Positions 7,441 to 15,799 of a DNA stretch of 37,870 bases are shown piece by piece. The stretch spans positions 1 through 37,870 of the forward strand of contig NZ_LGHL01000202.1 in the NCBI RefSeq assembly GCF_001908205.1, read 5' to 3'. This DNA is from Bradyrhizobium sp. NAS80.1. GTDB taxonomy: Bacteria > Pseudomonadota > Alphaproteobacteria > Rhizobiales > Xanthobacteraceae. A program made the translations under genes and the position numbers. The notes beneath the pieces were generated by a model. It searched no databases. It saw only the letters and a list, made by a program, of their open reading frames with translations, and was not told the origin of the DNA. Position 1 is the first letter of the stretch. Each line of letters opens with the position of its first letter.

Positions 7441-9522
7441 ATGGCAATGTTTAAGCAATCGGTAAGTTCGCTTCTTCTGACCTTGATGGCCCTGCTGGCT
7501 GCCGGTGCGCTGGCCAGCACGGCGATCCAGATGGTCGGGGCCTTCGGTCGTTACAGCGACAGTCTCGAGACGGCGCGGCTTGCCGCCGCCGACAAGGCGA
7601 TCTTCCAGGGCGTGCTGTCCCTGCGCAACAATCGTGGTGACGCCCAGAGCGCGCTGCTTGGCGAGGACGACCCGCGCGCAAAACTCGGCGAAGCGGAGAA
7701 GGCCGAGCAGGCCGGCTATGAGGCCATCGGCGCGGCGATCGCCACCGTCGATTTCGCCCGCCGTGACGAGCTCGCAAACACGCTGAAGCAGCGTTGGACT
7801 GAAGCCGCCCCGCAATTCCAGACGTTCTACGACGAAGCCAAGCGTCCGCGCGCCGAGCGCAAGACCGACCGGACGATGCCCTGGTACGATGCCGTCTCCA
7901 AGACGATCGATACCGCAAACCTCGCCTCCACCGCGGTTTCCAATCGCGCCTGGATGAACGATCCCTTCATCGCGCGGATGATCCAGGTCCGCCGCCTCGC
8001 CTGGCAGGTCCGTGACCGCTACGGCGTCCAGTGCACGGCCCTGCGCCAGAACGTCAACACCAGCAAGCCGCTCGACGAGACCCAGAAGCAGACGATTGCG
8101 AGCTGGAACGGCATCATTGGCGCCTCCTGGGTCGGCATGACCGAGTTGCTCGCCGCGCCCGACGTGCCATCCGAGGTGGTTTCCGCCGTAAATGACGCGC
8201 GCGCGAAAACCGACGGCACGCTCAAGCAGATGGGAGAGCTCACCAAGAACCTGGACGGCAGCGGCAAGCCGGCGCTTCCCGCTTCCGAGTGGAACACGCT
8301 GTGCCAGTCTCCGTTCGCGCTCATCGTCGCGGTCGCGACCAAGGCGCTGGATCAGTCGATCGCGCGCGCCGAGACCGTGCAGGCGAAGGCGCTCATCAAC
8401 CTCGTCGTGCAGTCACTCGCATTCCTGCTGGCGCTGGCCGTGACCTTGGCCGGCGTGTACGTGGTGCGCAATCGCCTGATGCGCCCGGTCCGCGCCATCC
8501 TGGATGCCATCGCACGGATCGGTGCTCGCGACTACGCAACGCCGGTCCCGCAATCCCGGCATCCCGACGAGTTCGGCACCATGGCCGCGGCGCTCGAAAG
8601 CCTGCGCGAGAGTGCGGCGACAGCGGAGCGGCTGGGCCAGGAGCGCGAATCGCAACAAGCCCTGCAGCTTGCCCGCTCCGGCACCGTCGATGCCGCCTGC
8701 CGCAGCTTCGACGACACCGTGCAGGCCGTCATTCACAGCGTGGCCGCGTCGGCGAAGGAGCTCGATGCCACCGCGACCGACGTGCGTTCGCTGGTCTCGG
8801 AATCGAGCAGCCAGACCGCGGCGGTCTCCTCCGCCGCCGAGCAGGCGACCAACAATCTCGAAACCATCGCGGCGGCGACCGAGGAGCTCTCTGCTTCCGT
8901 CGGCGAAATCTCCGCGCAGGTGCAGTCCAGCGCACGCGAAGCGCGCGAAGCGGTGTCGCAGGCTGAGCAGACCAACGCGACGGTCGAGGTCCTCGATCAG
9001 ACGGCAAGCCGCATCGGCGAGGTCGTGAAGATGATCAACGCCATCGCCGGCCAGACCAATTTGCTGGCGCTGAACGCCACGATTGAAGCCGCGCGCGCAG
9101 GCGAGGCTGGCCGCGGTTTCGCCGTCGTCGCCGGCGAGGTCAAGAGCCTCGCGGCGCAGACCGCAACGGCGACGGAAGAAATCTCCCGTCAGGTCGAGGA
9201 GATCCAGGGTGCGACCGGTCAGGCGGTTACCGCCATCCGCTCGATCGGCGGCGCCATCAGCGGCATCGACGAGAAGATGACGGCGATCGCCGCGGCCGTC
9301 GAGCAGCAGCGCGCGGCGACCATCGAGATCTCGCGCAACTTCCAGCAGGCCGCGCAGGGCACTCGCGAGGTCACCGATACCATCGGCAGTGTCGCAAGGC
9401 TCAACCAGGAGACCGGCAATGCCGGCACCGTGCTGTCCGAGTCCGTCAAGAAGATGTCGGCGGACGCCGATCGTCTCCGCGTCGCGGTCGAGGGCTTCCT
9501 CGGCGCGGTGAAGACCGCATAG
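7441..9522 (+). CDS. Methyl-accepting chemotaxis protein
   Basis: A 693-aa chemoreceptor. A first membrane helix at about residues 6-30 is followed by a large periplasmic sensor of about 285 residues that I do not recognise; it contains two widely spaced Cys residues. The second helix is at about 316-343, then HAMP (about 344-398, RNRLMRPVRAILDAIARI). The cytoplasmic signalling coiled coil follows, with the conserved tip QTNLLALNATIEAARAGE at about 540 (the CheA/CheW contact site). No C-terminal CheR-binding pentapeptide is present. The ATG at 7441 has no clear ribosome site; ATG 7447 is an alternative. A CTTAACGAA motif lies 57 bases upstream and recurs before the other chemoreceptor gene. 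Confidence 0.93.
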   Translation: MAMFKQSVSSLLLTLMALLAAGALASTAIQMVGAFGRYSDSLETARLAAADKAIFQGVLSLRNNRGDAQSALLGEDDPRAKLGEAEKAEQAGYEAIGAAIATVDFARRDELANTLKQRWTEAAPQFQTFYDEAKRPRAERKTDRTMPWYDAVSKTIDTANLASTAVSNRAWMNDPFIARMIQVRRLAWQVRDRYGVQCTALRQNVNTSKPLDETQKQTIASWNGIIGASWVGMTELLAAPDVPSEVVSAVNDARAKTDGTLKQMGELTKNLDGSGKPALPASEWNTLCQSPFALIVAVATKALDQSIARAETVQAKALINLVVQSLAFLLALAVTLAGVYVVRNRLMRPVRAILDAIARIGARDYATPVPQSRHPDEFGTMAAALESLRESAATAERLGQERESQQALQLARSGTVDAACRSFDDTVQAVIHSVAASAKELDATATDVRSLVSESSSQTAAVSSAAEQATNNLETIAAATEELSASVGEISAQVQSSAREAREAVSQAEQTNATVEVLDQTASRIGEVVKMINAIAGQTNLLALNATIEAARAGEAGRGFAVVAGEVKSLAAQTATATEEISRQVEEIQGATGQAVTAIRSIGGAISGIDEKMTAIAAAVEQQRAATIEISRNFQQAAQGTREVTDTIGSVARLNQETGNAGTVLSESVKKMSADADRLRVAVEGFLGAVKTA

Positions 9523-9651
9523 CTTCGATGATCTCCACCCCGGCGTCGCGCGATCGGCATTGCCGCCGGTCGGCGCGGCGAGTACATCTGTGACGCGGGG
9601 CCTCGCGAGCGCCGCCATAGACGTAAGACAACATCAGGGATGGAGATTTCG

Positions 9652-10593
9652 ATGCCGGTCACGCCGCAACACAAGGCCCAGCGCCCCTATCGCGGCGTGT
9701 TCCCGGTCGTGCCCACCATCTTCGATGAGCGCGGCGAACTCGACCTCGAGGGGCAGCGCCGCTGCGTCGACTTCATGATCGATGCCGGCTCGCACGGCCT
9801 CTGCATCCTTGCCAATTTCTCCGAACAGTTCGTGCTCACCGATGCCGAGCGGGAGACCGTCATGCATGCGGTGCTGGAGCACGTCGCGGGCCGGGTTCCC
9901 GTCATCGTCACCACCACGCATTTCAGCTCGGCCGTCTGCGCCGCGCGCAGCAAGCAGGCCGAAGCCGCAGGCGCCGCCATGGTGATGGTCATGCCGCCCT
10001 ATCACGGCGCGACCTTCCGGGTGCCCGAGAAAGGCGTTGTCGAATTCTTCAGGGTGCTCTCGGGCGCGATCAGCATTCCGATCATGATCCAGGACGCACC
10101 GGTAGCCGGCACGCCGCTCTCCGTCGAACTGCTCGCGCGGCTGTCGCGGGACTTCTCCAACATCCGCTATTTCAAGATCGAGGTGCCCGGTGCTGCTGCA
10201 AAGCTCCGCGGCCTGATCGACGCGGGCGGCAGCGCTATCGAGGGACCGTGGGACGGCGAGGAGGCGATCACATTGCTTGCCGATCTCGATGCCGGCGCCA
10301 CCGGCGCGATGACCGGCGGCGGCTACCCCGACGGCATCCGCCAGATCATCGATCCCTATTTCGCCGGCAAGCGCGAGGACGCGAAAGCCGCCTACGAACG
10401 CTGGCTGCCGCTGATCAATTACGAGAACCGCCAATGCGGCCTGATCGCCTGCAAGGCCATGATGCAGGCCGGCGGCGTGATCAAGTCGGACACCGTGCGC
10501 CATCCGCTTCAGCCGTTGCATCCGGCGACGCGCGCGGGGTTGCTGGAGCTGGCAAAGGAGCGCGATGCGCTCGCGCTGCGGTGGGGGAAGTAG
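9652..10593 (+). CDS. DapA-family lyase, probably L-2-keto-3-deoxyarabonate dehydratase
   Basis: A 313-aa class I aldolase-fold enzyme of the DHDPS/N-acetylneuraminate lyase family. The Schiff-base lysine is K175 in NIRYFKIEVPG. Where DapA has a GxxGE pyruvate-binding motif this protein has CILANFSEQF. This segment, with GPWDGEEAIT and GAMTGGGYPDG, matches what I remember of bacterial L-2-keto-3-deoxyarabonate dehydratases, which convert that sugar acid to alpha-ketoglutarate semialdehyde in the non-phosphorylating L-arabinose pathway. No other arabinose genes are in the window, so the substrate is inferred. The start at 9652 has GGAG seven bases upstream; ATG 9640 has poorer spacing. Confidence 0.75.
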   Translation: MPVTPQHKAQRPYRGVFPVVPTIFDERGELDLEGQRRCVDFMIDAGSHGLCILANFSEQFVLTDAERETVMHAVLEHVAGRVPVIVTTTHFSSAVCAARSKQAEAAGAAMVMVMPPYHGATFRVPEKGVVEFFRVLSGAISIPIMIQDAPVAGTPLSVELLARLSRDFSNIRYFKIEVPGAAAKLRGLIDAGGSAIEGPWDGEEAITLLADLDAGATGAMTGGGYPDGIRQIIDPYFAGKREDAKAAYERWLPLINYENRQCGLIACKAMMQAGGVIKSDTVRHPLQPLHPATRAGLLELAKERDALALRWGK

Positions 10594-10604
10594 GGCGCGC
10601 ATGC

Positions 10605-10760
10605 TCCGCTCGTCGTCCCGGGGCGCGCGGAGCGCGAGCCCGGGACCCATAACCACAGGAGATGGTTTGGCGAAGACCGGCAATTGCCAGTTCGCGCAAC
10701 AACATCTCCCTGTGGTTATGGGTCCCCGCGCCCCGTGCGCAATTGCGCACTAGGCGGGGG
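10605..10760. repeat. Structured dispersed intergenic repeat with a 23/24-bp inverted repeat
   Basis: The gene-free stretch 10594-10989 contains a strong inverted repeat. The left arm 10642-10664 begins GGGACCCATAACCACAGG, and the right arm 10703-10726 is its complement with one extra base; the loop is 38 bases. It is flanked by smaller palindromes (CCCGGG with GGGGCGCGCGG and GCGCGAGC, and TGCGCAATTGCGCA at 10736-10749). This layout matches dispersed palindromic repeats I know from Bradyrhizobium intergenic DNA. In RNA it would form a very stable hairpin and may end transcription of the upstream gene. From about 10760 to 10989 nothing further was recognised apart from the ribosome site of the next gene. 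Confidence 0.7.
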
Positions 10761-10989
10761 GCGACGCCAAGTGTGAGGTGCGCGCCCTAGCCTGATCCCG
10801 CCGGCTTCCGCTTAGCTGGGGGCGTCGAATTGGCGCGGTTTGGTCGGTTTCCCGCAGCCCGGCGATCACGTATTGTATGCCGGTCAATCAGGCCTGCGGA
10901 GCAATCTCAAGACATCGCGCAACACCTCTTCATTAAGCCGTTATCCCGAGCCAGGTTGGCGCAAACCGAGGAAACAGGGAGGCAGTGCC

Positions 10990-12387
10990 ATGACGATGAG
11001 GCCAGATCCGACCTTTCACGCATCGCCCAAGCTTGCGACGGAAGCACCTGCAGAGAACTTTGCCTACACGTTGCTGCTCCGTCCAGATTTCTCAAAACCG
11101 GACGCTCTCGCGGTCATCGACGTCAAGCCGGGATCGCCGACCTACAGCCAAGTCGTCCACACCGTGACGATGCCCAACAAGGGCGATGAGTTTCATCACT
11201 TCGGCTGGAATGCCTGCTCCTCCGCCTTGTCGCCACTCGCCGGACATGCCTTCATCGAGCGGCGCTATCTCATCATCCCCGGGCTGCGCTCGTCCCGGAT
11301 CTACATCATCGATACCAAGCCCGATCCGACCAAAGCCAAGATCCACAAGATCATCGAGCCCGAGGAGGTCTTCAAAAAGACCGGCTACTCGCGGCCGCAT
11401 ACCATCCATTGCGGGCCGGACGGCATCTATGTGAGCACGCTTGGCGGCGGCAAAGACGGCACCAGCGGGCCTCCAGGCGTCTTCATCATGGATTGCGAGA
11501 CGTTCGAGGTTCTTGGACGATGGGAGATCGACCGCGGTCCGCAGACGCTGCACTACGATTTCTGGTGGAATCTGCCGCGCGATTACATGGTGACGAGTGA
11601 ATGGGGGTTGCCGCCGCAGTTCGAGAACGGGATCGTTCCCGAAGATCTTCTCTCGAACAAATACGGCCACCGGCTCCACTTCTGGGACCTCCGGGCACGA
11701 CGCAACGTTCAAACCATCGACCTCGGTGCCAATCATCAGATGGTGCTGGAGGTGCGGCCAGCGCACGATCCGGTCCGCGAATACGGCTTTGCCGGCGTGG
11801 TGGTCGACACCACCAATCTCGAAGGCTCGATCTGGACCTGGTGGCGCGAGGGCGGGAAATTCCATGCGGAGAAGACGGCGACCATCCCGCCGGAGCCTGC
11901 AGCCAAAGAGAAGCTTCCGCCACTTTTGCAGGGTTTTGGTGCCGTCCCGCCACTGGTGACCGACATCGATCTGTCGATGGACGATAGGTTCCTCTACGTC
12001 TCCTGTTGGGGCACCGGCGAGATGCGCCAGTACGATGTCAGCGAGCCCAGAAAGCCCAAGCTTGCGGCATCGGTTCACACCGGAGGCATTGTGAGCCGCG
12101 CGCCGCATCCGAACGGCAAGGCGTATGCGGGTGGGCCGCAGATGGTCGAGATCAGCCGCGATGGAAAGCGGGTGTACTGGACCAATTCCCTCTATTCCAC
12201 CTGGGATGACCAGTTCTATCCCGACGGGGTTCCGGGCGTGGAAGTCATGGCCAATGTCGGTCGCAACGGCGGCCTCGAGCTCGACAAGGACTACTTCGTG
12301 AGCTTCCCCGACGGATATCGTGCGCACCAGATCAGGCTGGAGGGCGGCGATTGTTCGACGGACTCCTTTTGCTACCCGTCGGCCTAG
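10990..12387 (+). CDS. Selenium-binding protein 56 family / methanethiol oxidase
   Basis: A 465-aa protein of the SBP56 family, whose bacterial members include methanethiol oxidase (methanethiol to formaldehyde, H2S and H2O2, copper-dependent). Family signs include DEFHHFGWNACSS near residue 60, SRPHTIHCGPDG, the DFWWNLPRDYMVTSEWG stretch in the middle, and DIDLSMDDRFLYVSCWGTGE late, all parts of the beta-propeller. The many His residues fit metal binding. The length is close to the usual 460-470. No signal peptide is seen at the chosen start, which has AGGGAGG eight bases upstream; an ATG 150 bases further up would add a tail without homology. The following membrane-protein gene overlaps its end by 37 bases. 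Confidence 0.88.
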   Translation: MTMRPDPTFHASPKLATEAPAENFAYTLLLRPDFSKPDALAVIDVKPGSPTYSQVVHTVTMPNKGDEFHHFGWNACSSALSPLAGHAFIERRYLIIPGLRSSRIYIIDTKPDPTKAKIHKIIEPEEVFKKTGYSRPHTIHCGPDGIYVSTLGGGKDGTSGPPGVFIMDCETFEVLGRWEIDRGPQTLHYDFWWNLPRDYMVTSEWGLPPQFENGIVPEDLLSNKYGHRLHFWDLRARRNVQTIDLGANHQMVLEVRPAHDPVREYGFAGVVVDTTNLEGSIWTWWREGGKFHAEKTATIPPEPAAKEKLPPLLQGFGAVPPLVTDIDLSMDDRFLYVSCWGTGEMRQYDVSEPRKPKLAASVHTGGIVSRAPHPNGKAYAGGPQMVEISRDGKRVYWTNSLYSTWDDQFYPDGVPGVEVMANVGRNGGLELDKDYFVSFPDGYRAHQIRLEGGDCSTDSFCYPSA

Positions 12388-13046
12388 AGGCGCAGGGCTG
12401 GCTGTGGCTCGCTCTCGTCGCGAGCGGTCTCTATCACGGAGTCAATCCGGGAATGGGATGGCCGCTCGCCGTTTCGGCCGGGCTCATGGAAAAGAGTCCG
12501 CGGGCGCTCTTTCGTGCGTTGTGGGCTCTGGCGGCCGGACATCTCCTGGCGACACTTCTCGTGCTGCAGCCATTCGCATTCCTGCTGGTGCTGGCCGAGT
12601 GGCAGCGTTCGATTCAGCTCGGCGCGAGCCTTCTCGTCATCGGATTCGGCGTCTATCGGTTGATCGAGCGGCGCCATCCGCGCGCGCTGGCACGAATTCT
12701 GCCAACGCAATTGGCGCTCTGGTCATTTGCCGTTGCCATTGCTCACGGCGCCGCCTTGATGCTCGTGCCGATCTATCTCGGGCTCTGCCGGGCCTTCGAA
12801 CTCGATGCCGGCCATGAGGCCGCCGGCGCGCTGATGAAGGCAAGTCTCGGAATGGCGGTGCTAGTGTCCCTGGTGCACGTTGCCGCCATGATCAGCGCCG
12901 GCGGATGCTTGGCGTGGCTGGTCTACCGCTATCTGGGATTGAGGTTCGTCTCGCGAAGCTGGTTCAATCTGGATCTGATCTGGGCGGCCAGCCTCATTCT
13001 GGTTGGCGTTGTGGCGCTCGCCTTCAATCTCGCGAGCGAGCACTGA
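12351..13046 (+). CDS. Multi-pass membrane protein coupled to the SBP56 gene
   Basis: A 231-aa protein with about six hydrophobic helices (first at residues 15-45, last at 205-226) and no soluble domain. It begins with TTG at 12351, preceded by GGAGGGCGG at good spacing, inside the end of the SBP56 gene. The 37-base overlap implies translational coupling and a shared task. I do not know a biochemical function; I recall similar short membrane proteins beside SBP56 genes. The sequence HGVNPGMGWPLAVSAGL near the N-terminus and AHGAALMLVPIYLG in the middle contain conserved-looking His and Gly residues that might bind metal or sit in a channel, which is inference. It ends 3 bp before the convergent phosphonate gene. 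Confidence 0.8.
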   Translation: MFDGLLLLPVGLEAQGWLWLALVASGLYHGVNPGMGWPLAVSAGLMEKSPRALFRALWALAAGHLLATLLVLQPFAFLLVLAEWQRSIQLGASLLVIGFGVYRLIERRHPRALARILPTQLALWSFAVAIAHGAALMLVPIYLGLCRAFELDAGHEAAGALMKASLGMAVLVSLVHVAAMISAGGCLAWLVYRYLGLRFVSRSWFNLDLIWAASLILVGVVALAFNLASEH

Positions 13047-13049
13047 AGC

Positions 13050-13745
13050 CTACCGCGTCAAAGCCCACTCGCCGATGATGCGGAAGCGCGCTTTGGCGTC
13101 GTCCTGTTTGAACAGCGCGATGCGATCGATCGTGAGCGCGTCGAGACCGAGCGTTGCGAATCGCGCCCGCAGCATCTCCAGAATCGGCCGGCGCCGATCG
13201 GAGTCCAATCTGCCGGTCAGCGTCATGTGGAAGCGGAATTCCTCCATGACGTAAGGATAGCCCCAGCGGTCGAGATAGTCGCGCTGACGTTCGCTGAGCT
13301 TTTCGGGCTTTCGCCGTGCACGGTCTTCCGCCGTCAATGCAGCACGGAAGTCATCGAACTCGCGGGCGCAATCGGCCGCGAGCTCTTGAAGCGCGGAGAC
13401 CGGCTCGGCCGGAATGACGGCGATAAACCCGCTGATGGAATCGACGACCGGGCGGATCGTGGGGATCGGCCGCGCCTTGCCGGCGAATGTCGCGCAGCCG
13501 GCCATGAGATCGGCCTCGCTTTTGCCGGGCGCGAGCCTCATCGGCGCCTTCAGCGTGGCGTGGAAGCCGTATTTGCGGGGATCGCTGGTGATGTCGCGCC
13601 AGTCCCGCGCGACACGCAATGCGTCGTCGGGAAAGGGCAGCTCGTCACCCGTGCAGGCATCGTAGCCGAGCAGCTCGGTGCCGAAGCGGGACAGCGCGCT
13701 GTCCGCGTCGGCGGCGAAATAGATCGCGTAGCGGGGAAAAGTCAT
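13050..13745 (-). CDS. DUF1045 phosphonate-metabolism protein, 2H phosphoesterase-like
   Basis: A 231-aa protein of the DUF1045 family, known from C-P lyase gene neighbourhoods. It shows the two H-x-T-L motifs of the 2H phosphoesterase superfamily, FHATLKAP (His62) and FHMTLTGR (His173), which in related enzymes open cyclic phosphodiesters. E. coli needs PhnP to open 5-phosphoribosyl 1,2-cyclic phosphate, the product of C-P lyase. PhnP is absent from this locus, so this protein is a natural candidate for that step (inference). It is last in a three-gene minus-strand unit, 18 bp after the second phnM. Confidence 0.85.
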   Translation of the reverse strand: MTFPRYAIYFAADADSALSRFGTELLGYDACTGDELPFPDDALRVARDWRDITSDPRKYGFHATLKAPMRLAPGKSEADLMAGCATFAGKARPIPTIRPVVDSISGFIAVIPAEPVSALQELAADCAREFDDFRAALTAEDRARRKPEKLSERQRDYLDRWGYPYVMEEFRFHMTLTGRLDSDRRRPILEMLRARFATLGLDALTIDRIALFKQDDAKARFRIIGEWALTR

Positions 13746-13763
13746 CGTCCGACCATAACCGGT

Positions 13764-14957
13764 TTACGCCGCAACGACAGCCTCACGCGGCGTCGCCGCC
13801 GCGGCGAGCAGCCGCGTCGCATCGGTGAGATGCACGAGCTTGCCGCCGGCGATGACGGCGATGAGTCGCGGCCGCAGCGGGACGGTGTCGTCGACCAGCA
13901 GAATATCGGCGCGGCGCCCTTCCGCGAGGACGCCGCGATCGGCAAGACCGGTCGCGCGCGCAGGTCCCGCGGAAACCAGATTCCAGGCCTCGGTCAGCGG
14001 CAACACGCCATCGGCGGCGAGGCGAAATGCGGCGAGCAGCTGCGCGGGATAATAATAGTCCGAGGCCAGCACCGAGCAGAGCCCCTTGGCGATCATGTCG
14101 GATGCCCTGGTCCAGCCGGTGTGGCTGCCGCCGCGTACGACGTTCGGCGCGCCGTAGACGATGGCATCGCCGTGGCTTGCTGCCGCCCGTGCCGTCTCCT
14201 CGTTGATCGGAAACTCTGCAATCATCGCGCCCAGCTCGCGAAACTCCTGCCGCATCGCCGGTGTCGCATCGTCATGCGAGAGCATCCGCACCTCGGTGGC
14301 GCGGGCCGCCGCGGCGAGCCGCGACACGGACGCCGGCACCTCAGTGTTGCGCGCGACCACGCGCTCGACCAGGCGGTCGAATTCCTCGCTCGACAGCCCG
14401 GTGCGCTCCACCATGCGGTTGCGCTTGCGTGGCTTCGCCATGTCGGCGACGGTACCGTCCATGTGATCGTTGAAGGCGAACAGGTCGACACGGCCTTCAC
14501 TGAGCCACTGCGCAATCTCGGCCTCGGCATCGAGATTGTAGGTCTCGTGGCGCAGATGGAAGCGGGTGTCGGCGGCGAATTGCGGGCGTTGCCGCTCGAT
14601 CGCTTCCATCAGGCCGCGCGCATTGTCGGCGCTGCGCAGGCCCGGCTCCCACGAACAGGTCGTGGCGTGGAACACAGTGGTGATGCCGTTGCTGATCGCC
14701 TGGCGGTCACTGTCGGCAAGCGCGACGTCGATCGGGAAGTCGACGCCGGCGCGCGGCATCATTTGTCGCTCGAAGGCGTCGCCATGCAGATCGACGATGC
14801 CGGGCAAGACCAGCAGGTTGCGCGCATCGATCGCAAGCCGGTCGCGGCCCCTGGAGGCATCGACCCGTGCGATGTCCTGTCCGGACACGCTAAGCGAAGT
14901 TTCGACGAGTTCGGCGCCGATCAGGGCCCGGCCGCCTTCAAGGAAAATGTCAGTCAC
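13764..14957 (-). CDS. phnM: PhnM-like RPnTP hydrolase, second paralog
   Basis: A 397-aa amidohydrolase-fold protein of the PhnM family. PhnM removes pyrophosphate from alpha-D-ribose 1-methylphosphonate 5-triphosphate. Metal-binding signs are LPGIVDLHGDAFE (H58, D60), HLRHETYNLD, MLSHDD, and the family motif GAPNVVRGGSHTG followed by ASDYYYPAQLL. The first motif is HGD, not the HTD of E. coli PhnM and of the other PhnM in this window (25005-26162), so this is a distinct subfamily. It starts with GTG overlapping the stop of the upstream acyltransferase gene by four bases (GTGA). A different substrate or a division of labour with the canonical PhnM is possible. Confidence 0.85.
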   Translation of the reverse strand: MTDIFLEGGRALIGAELVETSLSVSGQDIARVDASRGRDRLAIDARNLLVLPGIVDLHGDAFERQMMPRAGVDFPIDVALADSDRQAISNGITTVFHATTCSWEPGLRSADNARGLMEAIERQRPQFAADTRFHLRHETYNLDAEAEIAQWLSEGRVDLFAFNDHMDGTVADMAKPRKRNRMVERTGLSSEEFDRLVERVVARNTEVPASVSRLAAAARATEVRMLSHDDATPAMRQEFRELGAMIAEFPINEETARAAASHGDAIVYGAPNVVRGGSHTGWTRASDMIAKGLCSVLASDYYYPAQLLAAFRLAADGVLPLTEAWNLVSAGPARATGLADRGVLAEGRRADILLVDDTVPLRPRLIAVIAGGKLVHLTDATRLLAAAATPREAVVAA

Positions 14958-15625
14958 GCGACCGCGCTTTGTTTGCTGGCAGGAGAATTGGTAACGGAAC
15001 TCGCCTGTGCTTCGTATGCCGAAAGAAAATCTTCAATCCCGAGCTTGCGGAAGTCGGGCAGTGCTTCCCGCAACTTATCGTGATTCCAGTCCCACCAGGC
15101 AAGCCTCGCGAGCCGTTCGGCGACCTCTTCCGAGAACCGCCGCCGCACGATGCGTGCCGGATTGCCGGCGACGATGGTGTAGGCCGGCACGTCCTTGGTG
15201 ACGATAGTGCCTGCCGCGATCACGGCGCCTGTGCCGATGTTGCGGCCGGGCAGCACGATCGCGCCGTGGCCGATCCAGACGTCGTTGCCGATATGGACGT
15301 GATGCTGGCGCCGCCAGTCGAAGAACTCGGTATCGTCGCTCTCGCCGGGGAAGTAGGCGCTGGAACGATAGGTGAAATGCGCCTGCGTCGCGCGGTGCAT
15401 CGGATGATTGCCCGGATTGATCCGCGTCATCGCCGCGATAGAGCAGAATTTTCCGATGGTGGTGTAGGTGATCTGCGCGTCGTTGACGACATAGGAGTAA
15501 TCGCCCATCGTGACTTCATGCAGGATCGTGCGCGCACCGACCTCAGCATAGGCGCCGAGCCTGGTCTCGTGCAGCTTGGCCGAGGGATCGATGGTCGGTT
15601 CGACCGAGAGCGTTTTGCCGGCCAT
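14954..15625 (-). CDS. Hexapeptide-repeat acyltransferase of the phosphonate locus
   Basis: A 223-aa left-handed beta-helix acyltransferase (CatB/xenobiotic acetyltransferase type). Imperfect hexapeptide repeats run from about residue 12 to 180 (TIDPSAKLHETRLGAYAEVG, VHIGNDVWIGHGAIVLPGRN, IGTGAVIAAGTIVTKDVP), ending in the usual AGNPARIVRRRF. His111-like residues in the loop HPMHRATQAHF and in the coil could be catalytic. Members recur in C-P lyase loci; E. coli PhnO is an unrelated GNAT enzyme that acetylates aminoalkylphosphonates, and a similar role here is inference. The start at 15625 was chosen because the text upstream (ATGs at 15679 and 15685) overlaps the Pho box and lacks homology. 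Confidence 0.82.
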   Translation of the reverse strand: MAGKTLSVEPTIDPSAKLHETRLGAYAEVGARTILHEVTMGDYSYVVNDAQITYTTIGKFCSIAAMTRINPGNHPMHRATQAHFTYRSSAYFPGESDDTEFFDWRRQHHVHIGNDVWIGHGAIVLPGRNIGTGAVIAAGTIVTKDVPAYTIVAGNPARIVRRRFSEEVAERLARLAWWDWNHDKLREALPDFRKLGIEDFLSAYEAQASSVTNSPASKQSAVA

Positions 15626-15672
15626 GTTGTATCCGATAGCTCGAGGGCGGGCGTACCTCTTCGAGTGCACTG

Positions 15673-15701
15673 ATGACATTATCATGACGATCCAATGACA
15701 G
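15673..15701 (-). promoter_or_regulatory. Pho box (three units) before the acyltransferase-phnM2-DUF1045 unit
   Basis: Reading the minus strand, three 7-bp units CTGTCAT, TCGTCAT and ATGTCAT are spaced by 4 bp each (TGGA, GATA), giving the 11-bp period of PhoB sites. They lie 48-76 bases before the start codon at 15625. This places the minus-strand trio under phosphate control. Confidence 0.8.
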
Positions 15702-15738
15702 TGGACGAGGTGTGCAGGATCGCCGCATCGCATCGCGT

Positions 15739-15756
15739 GTGTCACACAAGTGTCAA
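15739..15756 (+). promoter_or_regulatory. Pho box (two units) before phnC
   Basis: GTGTCAC-ACAA-GTGTCAA gives two direct 7-bp units with an 11-bp period on the plus strand, 43 bases before the phnC start. It is separate from the minus-strand Pho box 38 bp away, so the divergent units have their own sites. Confidence 0.72.
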
Positions 15757-15799
15757 GCGCCGGCGCTAGCGGTGGCAGCCAGCTACTCTGGAGTCCTGC

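Noticed and set aside
13227..15083. Plus-strand frame of 618 codons opposite phnM2 and the DUF1045 gene
   Set aside because: No domain, odd composition, and it spans three well-supported minus-strand genes and their junctions.
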